From Cladocopium goreaui (lineage: Eukaryota; Sar; Dinophyceae; Suessiales; Symbiodiniaceae), in NCBI GenBank assembly GCA_947184155.2, contig CAMXCT020001806.1:62001-126000 (forward strand): DNA of 64,000 nt, read 5' to 3'. Shown piece after piece: positions 46,728-56,519 of this stretch (the stretch's first letter is position 1; every line of letters starts with the position of its first letter). Both the position numbers and the translations under genes were made by a program. The notes beneath the pieces are model-generated. The model saw only the letters and a list, made by a program, of their open reading frames with translations. It was not told the DNA's origin and did no database searches.

Positions 46728-47870
46728 CTTTGGGATGAGGTCAGTGGGGGGATACCATGAAGCAACAAAGAACTGTGCAGAACATCGAAAAATGTGGCTG
46801 GCACCCAACAAGTCATGGGGGATAGAAGTTCTATATATAAATATATTTATATAAGATGATTCAAGTGATTGCAACTACTGGTCACCCTGCAAGTCATGGG
46901 GATGTACAACAGATATAGCCAGCAAACAGTGGGTATAGCCAATGATTTGGGTAGGAGTCAAAGTAAAAAAAAACAGTCACTATCGAAACCATGGCCCATT
47001 TGGTTGGATGTGTTCCCCCCCAGTACTTCAATTGTGTTTTCAATAGATGTTACTGGGGGGGATGTACTTCTTATAATTTGACATTTAATTATGTCAATAG
47101 TGTTCCCCCCCAGTACTTCTACTAATCTATGTTAAAATATTTGATGTTACTTCTTATTTGTTCCTGGACCCACGGTCAGAATTAATTTAAAACCCAACTA
47201 TCATTGAGTCATGTTTCATCTACAGGGAACCTTGATGCACGCCTGAACTTAAAAACACAAAATAGCACTGCACATTTTCATATGCAACCGTCAACCTGTC
47301 ACTGATGTCACTGAATCATCGCGACATGCCTTGGATGGCTGTCTTTACATGTTTCTTTTCAACGAATCTCACCCCGCAGCTCACCTGCCTGACTGCCCAC
47401 TGATTTGCACTGCACATAGAAACCTTGGTCACTTTGCCGTGAGTTGATATGGCTGTTGAATGCTGATGTTTGGCCCACCATACAGCATTTCAGATTTAAC
47501 CATTCATGATAGTGGTGATGTATATATATATATATATATTGACATACAATAAAGGCAATTCATCAGTAAGAATGACAAGAATGAAAACTTATAGTCATAT
47601 AATATAATGATTGAAATCTAGAGAACTTAGAATTTCAGTCAACTGGCATCATTGAAAAGTCCTCCATAGACTGACAAAACTCCTGATTCTGGCTTCATTA
47701 AATCACTACGACCGTCGAAGCAGCATATGTATCTATAACACACACAGTCAGTATTTCTATGTTTTGTCAGTACATATATATAATATATATATATATTATA
47801 TACATATGTATACATGAATTTATTATAGGCATATATAAACCAGACATCCACATATATATATATATATCTA

Positions 47871-47983
47871 TACCATCTGGTTATTTAACAGTTTGCCATG
47901 GAAAATCACCATGCTATTAATAGGTAAATCATCTATTTCTATGGGCCATTTCCCATGGCTATGTTAGTCATAACCAGAGGGCA
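47871..47983. mobile_element. TACCATCTGGTTA MITE (family 1 variant), member 8
   Basis: TACCATCTGGTTATTTAACA ... TAGTCATAACCAGAGGGCA, 113 bp. It shares the CCATGGAAAATCACCATG / CATGGCTATGTTA arms with member 9, forming a subfamily. Confidence 0.8.
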
Positions 47984-47997
47984 TGGTACGTATCTAA

Positions 47998-48114
47998 TGT
48001 CAACCCTGGATTCATGCACCGCTGTTTGATTGGGACCACTTTGGTAGCCATGACCATCATTTTTCCCGGATGACCCGTATTGATATCAAGCGTGGTTTAT
48101 GAATCCAGGGTTGC
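47998..48114. mobile_element. CAACCCTGGATT foldback element (family 4), member 1
   Basis: TGTCAACCCTGGATTCATG ... TTTATGAATCCAGGGTTGCA, about 117 bp. It lies 15 bp from the MITE at 47871-47983. Confidence 0.75.
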
Positions 48115-48238
48115 ATTTTTTTGTCTGTCTCCAAACGCTGCACTGATATAGGCTCTTTTCTTTTTGAGGTGTTTTCTCAGAGGGATTCTCGACATTGAAG
48201 TTAACCTGTGGTCATTTCTTCCAAGTGTTTTCCTTACT

Positions 48239-48322
48239 GGCGCTTAGTAGGGAATGGATGGGAATGGGGGAATGGGGGAATGATAGTTTTTGTGGATCAT
48301 TCCCTCATTCCCTACTAAGCAC
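48239..48322. mobile_element. GGCGCTTAGTAGGGAATG foldback element (family 3), member 3
   Basis: GGCGCTTAGTAGGGAATGGA ... TCATTCCCTACTAAGCAC, 84 bp, with GGGAATGGGGGAATGGGGGA in one arm. Confidence 0.8.
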
Positions 48323-48678
48323 AACTAAGTTTCAATTTGTTCGTCAGTTGACACCGCCACCATGCTGAGATGTAACGGCAAGTGTTTCGTGTCTTGCTTC
48401 GGCGCTGACGGCACAACAAGGGCATCTGCATGGGGTTAAACCACCCTGAATATCTCTAGTTTCCTTTGACTTTCGAGGAGTTATGTATATCTGGGTCATC
48501 AACTACAACGGGATATCCAATTGAATAAACAATACAAAACAATAACAAACTGGTTGGTGGTATACCTACCCCTCTCAAAAATATGAGTTCGTCAAATGGG
48601 ATGATGACATTCCCAACTGAATGGAAAGTCATAAAACATGTTCCAGTCACCACCAAGCAGTTATTCTATCGTACAGTA

Positions 48679-48769
48679 CCCCATAGGATCCATGGTGCTG
48701 CTATATATGGAAAAAAATACCATCAATATACCCCAAATGTTAGCATACCGTACATGGATCCTATGGGTA
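48679..48769. mobile_element. GGATCCATG foldback element (family 2), member 5
   Basis: CCCATAGGATCCATGGTGCT ... GTACATGGATCCTATGGGTA, 91 bp; same AATATACCCCAAATGTTAGC centre as member 1. Confidence 0.82.
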
Positions 48770-49046
48770 CGGGTCTACCAACCAGCAAAGGCAATTGGCT
48801 GATTCTTGTGACATCTTGTGACCCTTACTTAAGGGATGATTACAAAACCGGGTCGATCATTGGCCCAGTCACCATCCCAGGGACACTGAATTGTTTACCC
48901 AGCCAGCATCAATTGGGGGTGCCATTTTTACGGCATAAATGGCTGATCTCATGATTTTGGACCATCGATTCTGAATGGTTGATGGAATTCCCAGCCAGTC
49001 AAATTTCAGGCGTCTATTGTTTAAGTGTCACTATGGCGTTTGTGTG

Positions 49047-49161
49047 TACCATCTGGTTATGACGTTCACAGTTTGCCATGGAAAGATCCACCATGCTATT
49101 AATAGGTAAACCACCTATAAGTGGGCCATGTTCCATGGTTATGTTAAATAACCAGATGGTA
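49047..49161. mobile_element. TACCATCTGGTTA MITE (family 1 variant), member 9
   Basis: TACCATCTGGTTATGACGTT ... TTAAATAACCAGATGGTA, 115 bp, followed by (TA)n. Confidence 0.82.
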
Positions 49162-49945
49162 AATATATACATATATACGTATATATATATATATTGCCTC
49201 ATTATTCCACGATATCTTAGGGATCAAGTTATATGTCGTAAATAATTATTCAAGTTATAAACCTTCTGGCTTGCATAAACCAATATTCAATCATACCCAA
49301 GTGGCAGCTGATATGTTCACAATAATTATTATTCCGGCTACCCGGCCATTCCAACCATAACAATCTCACCACGACGTTGCCAGAGATGATGCTTAGTCCC
49401 AAAACAACCGGAGATGTTAGATGTATGAAAAATATATGGTTCAGCTGGATAACAATCTCTTTGAGCAATTAGCGATTCGTTAATAAAGAAAGTGGCTGAG
49501 TTCACCGCACATCAAAACTGAAATGTATTGGGATATACACCAGTGATCCCGCGAATCGCTAGTTCCGGCAACGTCCAAGCATAGTGATAGATAGTCTTAG
49601 ACAAAAATGGCAAAATCCATATCAATGAAGATAAATGAAGAATGGGCATGGGGAATTGAACATTAATTGAACTACGAAAAAAATGAAATGTACATGCAAA
49701 TTTGGCTACGCATCATTTTCTCTATTAAAAAAAATGCAGAAAAAAGCGTCGCGAGGGGTGAATTTCCCCATCTTCAGATACAGCTATGCAGATCAATGAC
49801 TTGGATTTGCTCAACAAACAAAACATATTCCCCTAGTTGATTCTCCTGGTGTACTTCCCATTAAACAAAAATAGTAAAGCAATAGTACATACATGTAAAA
49901 TCATGTACATATCCAAATTTACCCATTGTTCATGGAGGTTTCCAT

Positions 49946-50047
49946 AGTCATGGGGCTACCCCCTCTTCTCATCCATCTTGAATAGGATTTTCCATGAAAG
50001 AAAGCATCCAGCTACAGTATGGGGGTACCCCCATGACTATGGAAACT
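49946..50047. mobile_element. Foldback element with CCATAGTCATGGGG ends
   Basis: TTCCATAGTCATGGGGCTAC pairs with GTACCCCCATGACTATGGAA about 85 bp later. Single copy here. Confidence 0.6.
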
Positions 50048-50287
50048 TCAATTTTTGAGGTACCCAATAATCCAATTGCTTATTGTCCTCGTGGTTCATT
50101 GAATATAATTATAGTGACGGACAGTCACTTAGAACGTCATTTTTTTTTACAAAATGTTTGACTCTCACACTTAGAACATCCAGAAACCCCACACTTAGAC
50201 TATCATGAAATATCATGAAATATCCCAAACAAAAAAATATTTTTCTGGGTGCTAAACCATGGTAAACCATGGTAAACCCATGTAAAC

Positions 50288-50392
50288 CTGCCAAGCGCTG
50301 CCAAGCGACAGGGCCCCCCTGTCACCTCCAACACCGCTGCCGCGGTCCGAAGGGCCTTCACCCCAGGGCCGTGAAGACGATCTACGAGATGC
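50288..50392 (-). CDS. Exon (HGPGVKALRTAAAVLEV), family unknown
   Basis: 34 codons with H-L-V-D-R-L-H-G-P-G-V-K-A-L-R-T-A-A-A-V, then L-E-V-T-G-G-P-C-R-L-A-A-L. Acceptor CATGAG/GCATCT, GT donor TTGGCAG/GTTTAC. Helix then strand; possibly part of the upstream region of the rtcA gene. Confidence 0.55.
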
Positions 50393-50403
50393 CTCATGGG
50401 GAT

Positions 50404-50515
50404 TTTTGGCTGCCCATATGCGAAGCATGGTGCTGGAATATGAATCCCAACATTTGCCCCATGTTCATGACCCAGTTTTGTAGGTAAATATTCCAGCACC
50501 ATGGTTCGCATATGG
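50404..50515. mobile_element. Foldback element with CATGGTGCTGGAATAT arms
   Basis: CATATGCGAAGCATGGTGCT pairs with AGCACCATGGTTCGCATATG, about 110 bp in all. It abuts the exon at 50288-50392. Confidence 0.65.
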
Positions 50516-51012
50516 GTTGAGATGAGTTGAGATGAGTTGAGGTACCTAAATTGATGAAATTCAAAGAGAAACATCATAGAGTTTCTGTATGAAAATTGAT
50601 CGAGTTGACCTGAAATGTTGGGATTTGAGATCATTGGACTCACAGAAATGCGATGTAACCAATGTAACCCTGAAAAAGTGCGGATTTCACTAAGAAACAG
50701 TGTGAACATCAAGAACACATCACAGGAAAACACATTGATATGCCCTGTTTTAAGGGTACCACGTCAACAATGGGAGCTTAATTAGTTCTCTTGGGGTAGG
50801 AAGGGATGGTACCCTTGGAGTGACGCCGAGCCATGGATTGGTTTCATGCAGCGTTGCCTCCGAAATATGGGATAGAACCAACCAAAATGGCTGGAAATGT
50901 AGGCAAACTGATCATATTGTGTTATGTTTTGGGACAGGTTTTTTTTCGCAAAGCGTTTGATTGCATCGTAAACTACGTGCAAAAAAATCTTGAGACGCCA
51001 CTTCCCAGCGAC

Positions 51013-51116
51013 TTGAGTAGACTTTCCAGCAACCCAAATCCCCAACTGCCGTCCGGCTGCTGTTGCAAAGTTTCCAAGGACAAGTTCTGCCAGTCCTGCC
51101 GTGACAACCCTCAGTG
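51013..51116 (-). CDS. Exon (LRVVTAGLAELVLGNF), family unknown
   Basis: It reads L-R-V-V-T-A-G-L-A-E-L-V-L-G-N-F-A-T-A-A, then G-R-Q-L-G-I-W-V-A-G-K-S-T-Q. GT donor CTCAA/GTCGCT, but the acceptor is AG/C (TTACAG/CACTGA), less typical. A cysteine-rich reading in another frame is also open. Confidence 0.45.
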
Positions 51117-51189
51117 CTGTAAGTCTCAAGGGAGGCTATCCTGAAAAAAAAAGGGAACCACAAGAACTCGAATGGTTTAGAGATGTCCA

Positions 51190-51295
51190 GAGAACATATA
51201 TATATATATTATATTGTACATACATTGCATCACTTTACATTCCATTCCATTCCACTCCACTCCACTCCACTCCATTCCATTCATTTATGTAACAT
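51190..51295. repeat. CATTCCACTC-type short repeat
   Basis: About ten CATTC or CACTC pentamers at 51238-51285, preceded by a short (TA)n. Confidence 0.7.
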
Positions 51296-51433
51296 ACATA
51301 CATATGTATACACTGTGACAGGCATATAACTACATTACATTTGGGCTATTATCCAGTATAGTAATCCCTGAAAATATGTCGAAAAGTGTTTCCAGGACGG
51401 TAGTTCGATGATATAGTTGATATAGTTATATTT

Positions 51434-51566
51434 AATGTCAACCCCGGATTAATAATCCATGGTTTATTCATTAGGGGGGTACTCCTCCAATAGTCATAAT
51501 CTGATACTTAAATGGTACCCCCCCAATTAAACGGCCGTTTGGGGTTTATTAATCCAGGGTTGACAT
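51434..51566. mobile_element. CAACCCTGGATT foldback element (family 4), member 2
   Basis: TGTCAACCCCGGATTAATAA ... TTATTAATCCAGGGTTGACA, about 133 bp, with paired GGTAC/GTACC tracts around the centre. Confidence 0.78.
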
Positions 51567-51635
51567 TACACATCATATTTTCCAGCTCTCCAACTCTTCT
51601 ATTTTGGGGGGTGCCAAAAAAATGGTACACCCAAC

Positions 51636-51795
51636 CGATGCGCCCGAGCCTCGAGCTGCAGATACGCCACCGCCGCATGCAGCGTCGAGAAGGAGCCGTT
51701 CCGTTGCAGTGTCTCCAAGGCTGCGCGCGTCGAGGGCTGCAGCGGGCGTTCGTGGAAGGTGAACCACTTCTTTCCCCGCAGCGCCGGGGGCCAAC
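51636..51795 (-). CDS. Exon (WFTFHERPLQPSTRAALETL)
   Basis: 52 codons. It begins W-P-P-A-L-R-G-K-K-W-F-T-F-H-E-R-P-L-Q-P and goes on to L-E-T-L-Q-R-N-G-S-F-S-T-L-H-A-A-V-A-Y-L. Acceptor GTTGCAG/GTTGGC, GT donor GCATCG/GTTGGG. GC-rich compared with flanks. Convincing as coding, family not recognised. Confidence 0.65.
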
Positions 51796-51989
51796 CTGCA
51801 ACGGGCTCAAGGGTCTTCCCCTGTTTTCAGATGGCGAAATGAGGGGAGGGCGATTTGGGGTTGGAAAAACCGGGGTGATATACAAATGGCAGAGATGATC
51901 CAATATTCGAATGTTCAGTGTTCTTAATGACGTGTCCTTCTGTAACCAATATACCACTGGAGTAACAGCCTCCACTACCGGGTTACTAC

Positions 51990-52129
51990 CTGGTTAAGCT
52001 CCATCCCTGCAACCTCAGCAATGCCCAGGTTATGCCCCTGCCGCCTTTGCAGTGCATCAGTGGCTGTGACACGGGACACAACAAACTCCCAAGGATTCGC
52101 TCCACCTTTCGAATGCGGATGGAGCTCTC
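51990..52129 (-). CDS. Exon (ANPWEFVVSRVTATDALQRR)
   Basis: It reads E-L-H-P-H-S-K-G-G-A-N-P-W-E-F-V-V-S-R-V, then T-A-T-D-A-L-Q-R-R-Q-G-H-N-L-G-I-A-E-V-A. Acceptor TCCGAG/GAGAGC, GT donor AACCAG/GTAGTA. The frame also stays open a few codons upstream (K-Q-I-R-G), so the acceptor may lie further 5'. Confidence 0.6.
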
Positions 52130-53663
52130 CTCGGATCTGCTTCGTGGTTGGTTGATGTTGGTTGTAGGCGAGTTTACCCCCACAACTGATCCTACCCTAC
52201 TGATCTTGTAAGGTTTATAACCTACTGGCTTGTGAACTAACAAATGGCTTTGTCAAATTTAAGGGGCAAAACTGAATCCCTGAATCCCTGAATCCCATGC
52301 TGCAATGCTTGATCATCACTGCAATGAAACATTGCCAGTTTTGGGATATGACAATTATGGAGAAACTCATTGGACCGGCTTGGGCTCAGGACCTTCCTGG
52401 AAATCAATTCACCATGAGGAAACTGCATTCATGTTCAACAGATCACATCATGCCCCCCCCCAAAAAAATATGCGTGTGTATATATATATATAAATATAAA
52501 CTATATATGTATATGTAAATCTATCTATATGTATATACATATTATATACCTGCAACATCCGCCTGTGCTGAATCTTTGCCTCTTAGCGAAGAGTACAAAA
52601 TGTCAGCCCCTAAAAATTAAAAACACCCCTGGCAGTTTTCTTGAGCCAGAAAAGTGTACTTGGAAGATCATCCCTGGGTCATATCCAAGTAGTTTTATTC
52701 CAAGTTGTGATTCCAATGCTACAACTGTTGGATACTGTTGGTGCCTGCTACTAGCATCAAATCAGCGACTGAAGAGCATGCATGACATGCCAGTGTGGGA
52801 TGAGCAAGTTGCTCGAATGGTATGAAAAAGGGCAAACAAAGCTGCTTAAGGCTTAAGAAAAGAAACGCCATGAAGCCAAAGACAGGTGAAGTGGGAGCCA
52901 TGGTCCCAGTGTCAAAAAAACAGAACAGGATCGCTCAATTTGATTATGCGCGTTGTGTGCGCCCATGGTTCGCCACCCGTATCATACCTGAAAAACCTTG
53001 AATTTGGACATTGAAAATAGGTGGTTTCCCAATTACGGCAAAGTACGCCTTTTTCCCGGCAAATTACGCCCCCCTAAAAGCGTAGGATTTTGGCAAACAT
53101 GAAACCATGTTATATGTTACCATACCTTATCATACAAGTAATTACAGTAGATGATCCCGGGTTTTGTGATCAGGAGCTGATCATGCCATAAACAAAATTG
53201 TCGTTCGTCGATGTCGCAGCACTTGATGGTAAGGCTATCAGGCCATGATAACCGTGTAATGCCAGGACAAACGCGTCACACGAAAAGAGTATCTTGTATG
53301 TGATATGATGCATACTCTGCGCAACTGCTTCATGCCGTAGCAGCCCATGAGCACAGCTTTACCCGGCAACAAAGGTTCTGTGATGATTAGTTAATTATTC
53401 AGCCTTGCCCCTGAAACATCTTCGAACTTCAACAGGAAACTGGCGTCAAACCTACTAAAAGACATCTCTAATGATAGAACGTTCCAAAAGTCAAAAACGC
53501 CCCTTAGATAAAAAGGCAGATTTGGGCTAAGGGGGAAAAAAACGAGACCCTCAGGAACATCCAAGTATATAATATACATATATATATATATATATTAATA
53601 TATCATAAATAAATAAATATATATCCCATCCCCCCATCTCCAACTCCATCCGCTCCAGGGCAC

Positions 53664-53803
53664 ATGTGTGGCCCACACATCCACCGCTTGTTCCGTTGCC
53701 GCCAGCCCCAGCCCCGGCAGCACCGGGTGCCCCTCCGGCAGCGTGTCCGCTGTGGCGGTGGCCAGGGCCAACGACTCTGAGGCCAGCTGCCGTTGCACCA
53801 CTC
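53664..53803 (-). CDS. Exon (VVQRQLASESLALATATADT)
   Basis: 46 codons: V-V-Q-R-Q-L-A-S-E-S-L-A-L-A-T-A-T-A-D-T, then P-V-L-P-G-L-G-L-A-A-T-E-Q-A-V-D-V-W. Acceptor GTGCCAG/GAGTGG, GT donor ACACAT/GTGCCC. It lies directly beside the GATAT array; the array's low-complexity open frame runs into it but is not part of the protein. Confidence 0.6.
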
Positions 53804-53828
53804 CTGGCACCGTAGGACCGTAGGGTTG

Positions 53829-55293
53829 ATATGATATGATATTGATATGATATGATATGATATTGATATGATATGATATGATATGATATGATATTGATAT
53901 GATATTGATATTGATATGATATTGATATGATATAGATATGATATTGATATAGATATGAGATGATATTGATATGATATGATATGATATGATATGATATTGA
54001 TATGATATTGATATAGATATGATATGATATTGATATGATATTGATATGATATGATATGATATAGATATGATATTGATATAGATATTGATATGATATGATA
54101 TTGATATGATATGATATGATATTGATATGATCTTGATATGATATTGATATGATATGATATTGATATGATATGATATTGATATGATATGGTATGACATGAT
54201 ATGATATGATATGATATTGATATAGATATGATATTGATATAGATATAGATATGATATGATATTGATATGATATTGATATGATATTGATATGGATATGATA
54301 TGGTATTGATATGATATTGATATAGATATGATATGATATTGATCTGATATGATATGATATTGATATGATATTGATATAGATATGATATTGATATTGATAT
54401 AGATATGATATGATATTGATATAGATATTGATATAGATATTGATATAGATATGATATTGATATAGATATGATATGATATTGATATAGATATGATATGATA
54501 TTGATATGATATTGATATAGATATGATATTGATATTGATATAGATATGATATGATATTGATATAGATATGATATGATATTGATATGATATTGATATAGAT
54601 ATTGATATGATATTGATATAGATATGATATGATATTGATCTGATATGATATGATATTGATATGATATTGATATAGATATTGATATAGATATGATATTGAT
54701 ATAGATATGATATGATATTGATATAGATATGATATGATATGATATTGATATGATATTGATATAGATATTATATGATATTGATATGATATGATATGATATT
54801 GATATGATATTGATATAGATATGATATTGATATTGATATAGATATGATATGATATTGATATAGATATGATATGATATTGATATGATATGATATGATATTG
54901 ATATGATATTGATATGATATTGATATTGATATGATATTGATATGATATTGATATAGATATTGATATAGATATGATATTGATATAGATATGATATGATATT
55001 GATATAGATATTGATATGATATGATATTGATATGATATTGATATAGATATTGATATAGATATGATATTGATATAGATATGATATGATATTGATATAGATA
55101 TGATATTGATATTGATATAGATATGATATGATATTGATATGATATTGATATAGATATGATATTGATATTGATATAGATATGATATGATATTGATATAGAT
55201 ATGATATGATATCGATATGATATGATATGATATTGATATAGATATGATATGATATTGATATGATATTGATTTGATATTGATATGATATGATAG
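53829..55293. repeat. GATATGATATT/GATATAGATAT complex satellite
   Basis: 1.46 kb made almost wholly of the pentamer-hexamer words GATAT, TGATAT, AGATAT and ATTGATAT in higher-order patterns of 28-60 bp. All six frames are open for long stretches simply because stop codons cannot form in some registers. Immediately 5' (gene sense) to the 53664-53803 exon. Confidence 0.97.
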
Positions 55294-55640
55294 GCATTTA
55301 CCACTATATGGTATGCATATTAAGATATGATTAAGATATAATCAGAGGAATTGATCAAACCATATTTGATATGATAGGCATTTAAGACTTATCAATCACT
55401 AAAGTGTGATCATGTGGATTTCACCGTCCAAAGGGATATTTTGACCTTAGAATGAAGAACGGAGGTATAAAAACCACCTTTTTGTGGGGATATGCTTTTG
55501 GTTGACCAAATTGTTCTTATTTAGTCCCGTTTTTGGAAAGTTCCTCCCATTATTCCCGTTTTCCATGGTATTTGATGCTTCAAATAATGGTAAATCATGG
55601 CAAATCTATGCAAATCTCATCTCAAAAACGCTCCTGTAAC

Positions 55641-55780
55641 CTTCAGCGAGTTCTCCAAGACCTTCTCCACCAGCCCCGAAGGCCCCGAAGAGAAGTCCGA
55701 CGGAAGCTCAGCCAAGCGTTGCAGCAAGTCATTGGACTCTTTGGCCGCCACACCGGGGCCCTGGAGCCGGGCGTTGATGG
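55641..55780 (-). CDS. Exon (RLQGPGVAAKESNDLLQRLA)
   Basis: It reads I-N-A-R-L-Q-G-P-G-V-A-A-K-E-S-N-D-L-L-Q and then R-L-A-E-L-P-S-D-F, P-S-G-L-V-E-K-V-L-E-N-S-L-K. GT donor CTGAAG/GTTACA. The acceptor is AG/C (CTTCAG/CCATCA). The R-L-x-G-P-G-V start resembles H-G-P-G-V in 50288-50392, possibly a repeated helical module. Confidence 0.6.
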
Positions 55781-55824
55781 CTGAAGGATGTAACAGTTAC
55801 AATGGTTACAACATGACAACCTAG

Positions 55825-55955
55825 TGACATTCTATCTCATATTCTTTCTGGCATGTGTTCGGGTCCATGCGTGCCCAGCTGCGCCCGGAGCTCGCGACAG
55901 GGTTCAGGTCCATGCGTGCCCAGACTCAGCTGGAGCTCGTGATGAGCTTTTGGCA
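55825..55955. repeat. Dispersed TTCTGGCAT / GGAGCTCGCGACAGG repeat piece
   Basis: A small copy of the composite repeat at 4440-5110: a few TCTATCTCATATTCTTTCTG units, then two CCATGCGTGCCCAGCTGC-type units with GGAGCTCG. Confidence 0.65.
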
Positions 55956-56277
55956 CTCGACACACACATGCTGGCAGACAAGCGGGAGACAGGACGAGGA
56001 GAAGTGAAGAAGAGGAGATGAGGAGTGGCACCTTTGTTAAAATCTGGAGACCCTCACGTGGCAGGTGGAGAAAAATATCACTTTACTATTGCACTTTGGC
56101 ATGTTCATCCATTTGCCGAGTATGAAGATGTATTGGGCGACCCCCCTGCCTTCCGTGTGTATCTACCCCCCCCTTCATACATTTCCATCGAATGTAGGAA
56201 CGGGGGGGGAGCAGGTGGTCAAACCCGGCCACGGAATGCCACGGAAAGAGGTGTCAAGAAGGTTTATACATCATTAT

Positions 56278-56445
56278 TTTTGATCCTCGATCCTCGATCC
56301 TCGCTTCTCGATTCCCGATTCTCGATTCTCAATTCTCAATTCTCCATTCTCGATTCTCAATTCTCGATCCTCGATCCAGGATCCCCGATCCTCGCTTCCC
56401 GATTCTCGATCCTCGATATTCGAACCTCGCTTCACGGTTCTCGAT
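56278..56445. repeat. TCGATCC / TCTCGATT octamer repeat
   Basis: About twenty units of CTCGATCC, CTCGATTC or CTCAATTC in tandem. Confidence 0.9.
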
Positions 56446-56519
56446 AGGCATGGAGGGCCCTCTGGCTCATACACTTGTAAGATATCGTGAGACTTTGTCA
56501 GAATCTTGGAAAACACTGC

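Larger units (their letters stand above)
46730..50287. other. Long intron or intergenic stretch with foldback elements
   Basis: About 3.5 kb without a supported exon. It holds an inverted pair of CCCCCCCAGTACTTC tracts (47008-47120), (TA)n runs at 47.52 and 47.77-47.87 kb, two diverged family-1 MITEs, one family-2, one family-3 and one family-4 element, and a foldback at 49.95 kb. Confidence 0.6.

Noticed and set aside
50833..51144. 103-codon plus-strand open frame with a cysteine-rich end
   Set aside because: It is the reverse-strand shadow of the minus-strand exon 51013-51116, which has better splice signals.
52529..52825. 98-codon plus-strand open frame
   Set aside because: No splice or family support. 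Composition is like the surrounding intron, and the opposite strand is equally open.
53603..55297. A 564-codon open frame on the minus strand, rich in I, S, Y, H and N
   Set aside because: It is the translation of the GATAT satellite. Stop codons are absent because of the repeat word, and three frames are open together. Only the last ~46 codons (53664-53803), in exon context, look like protein.
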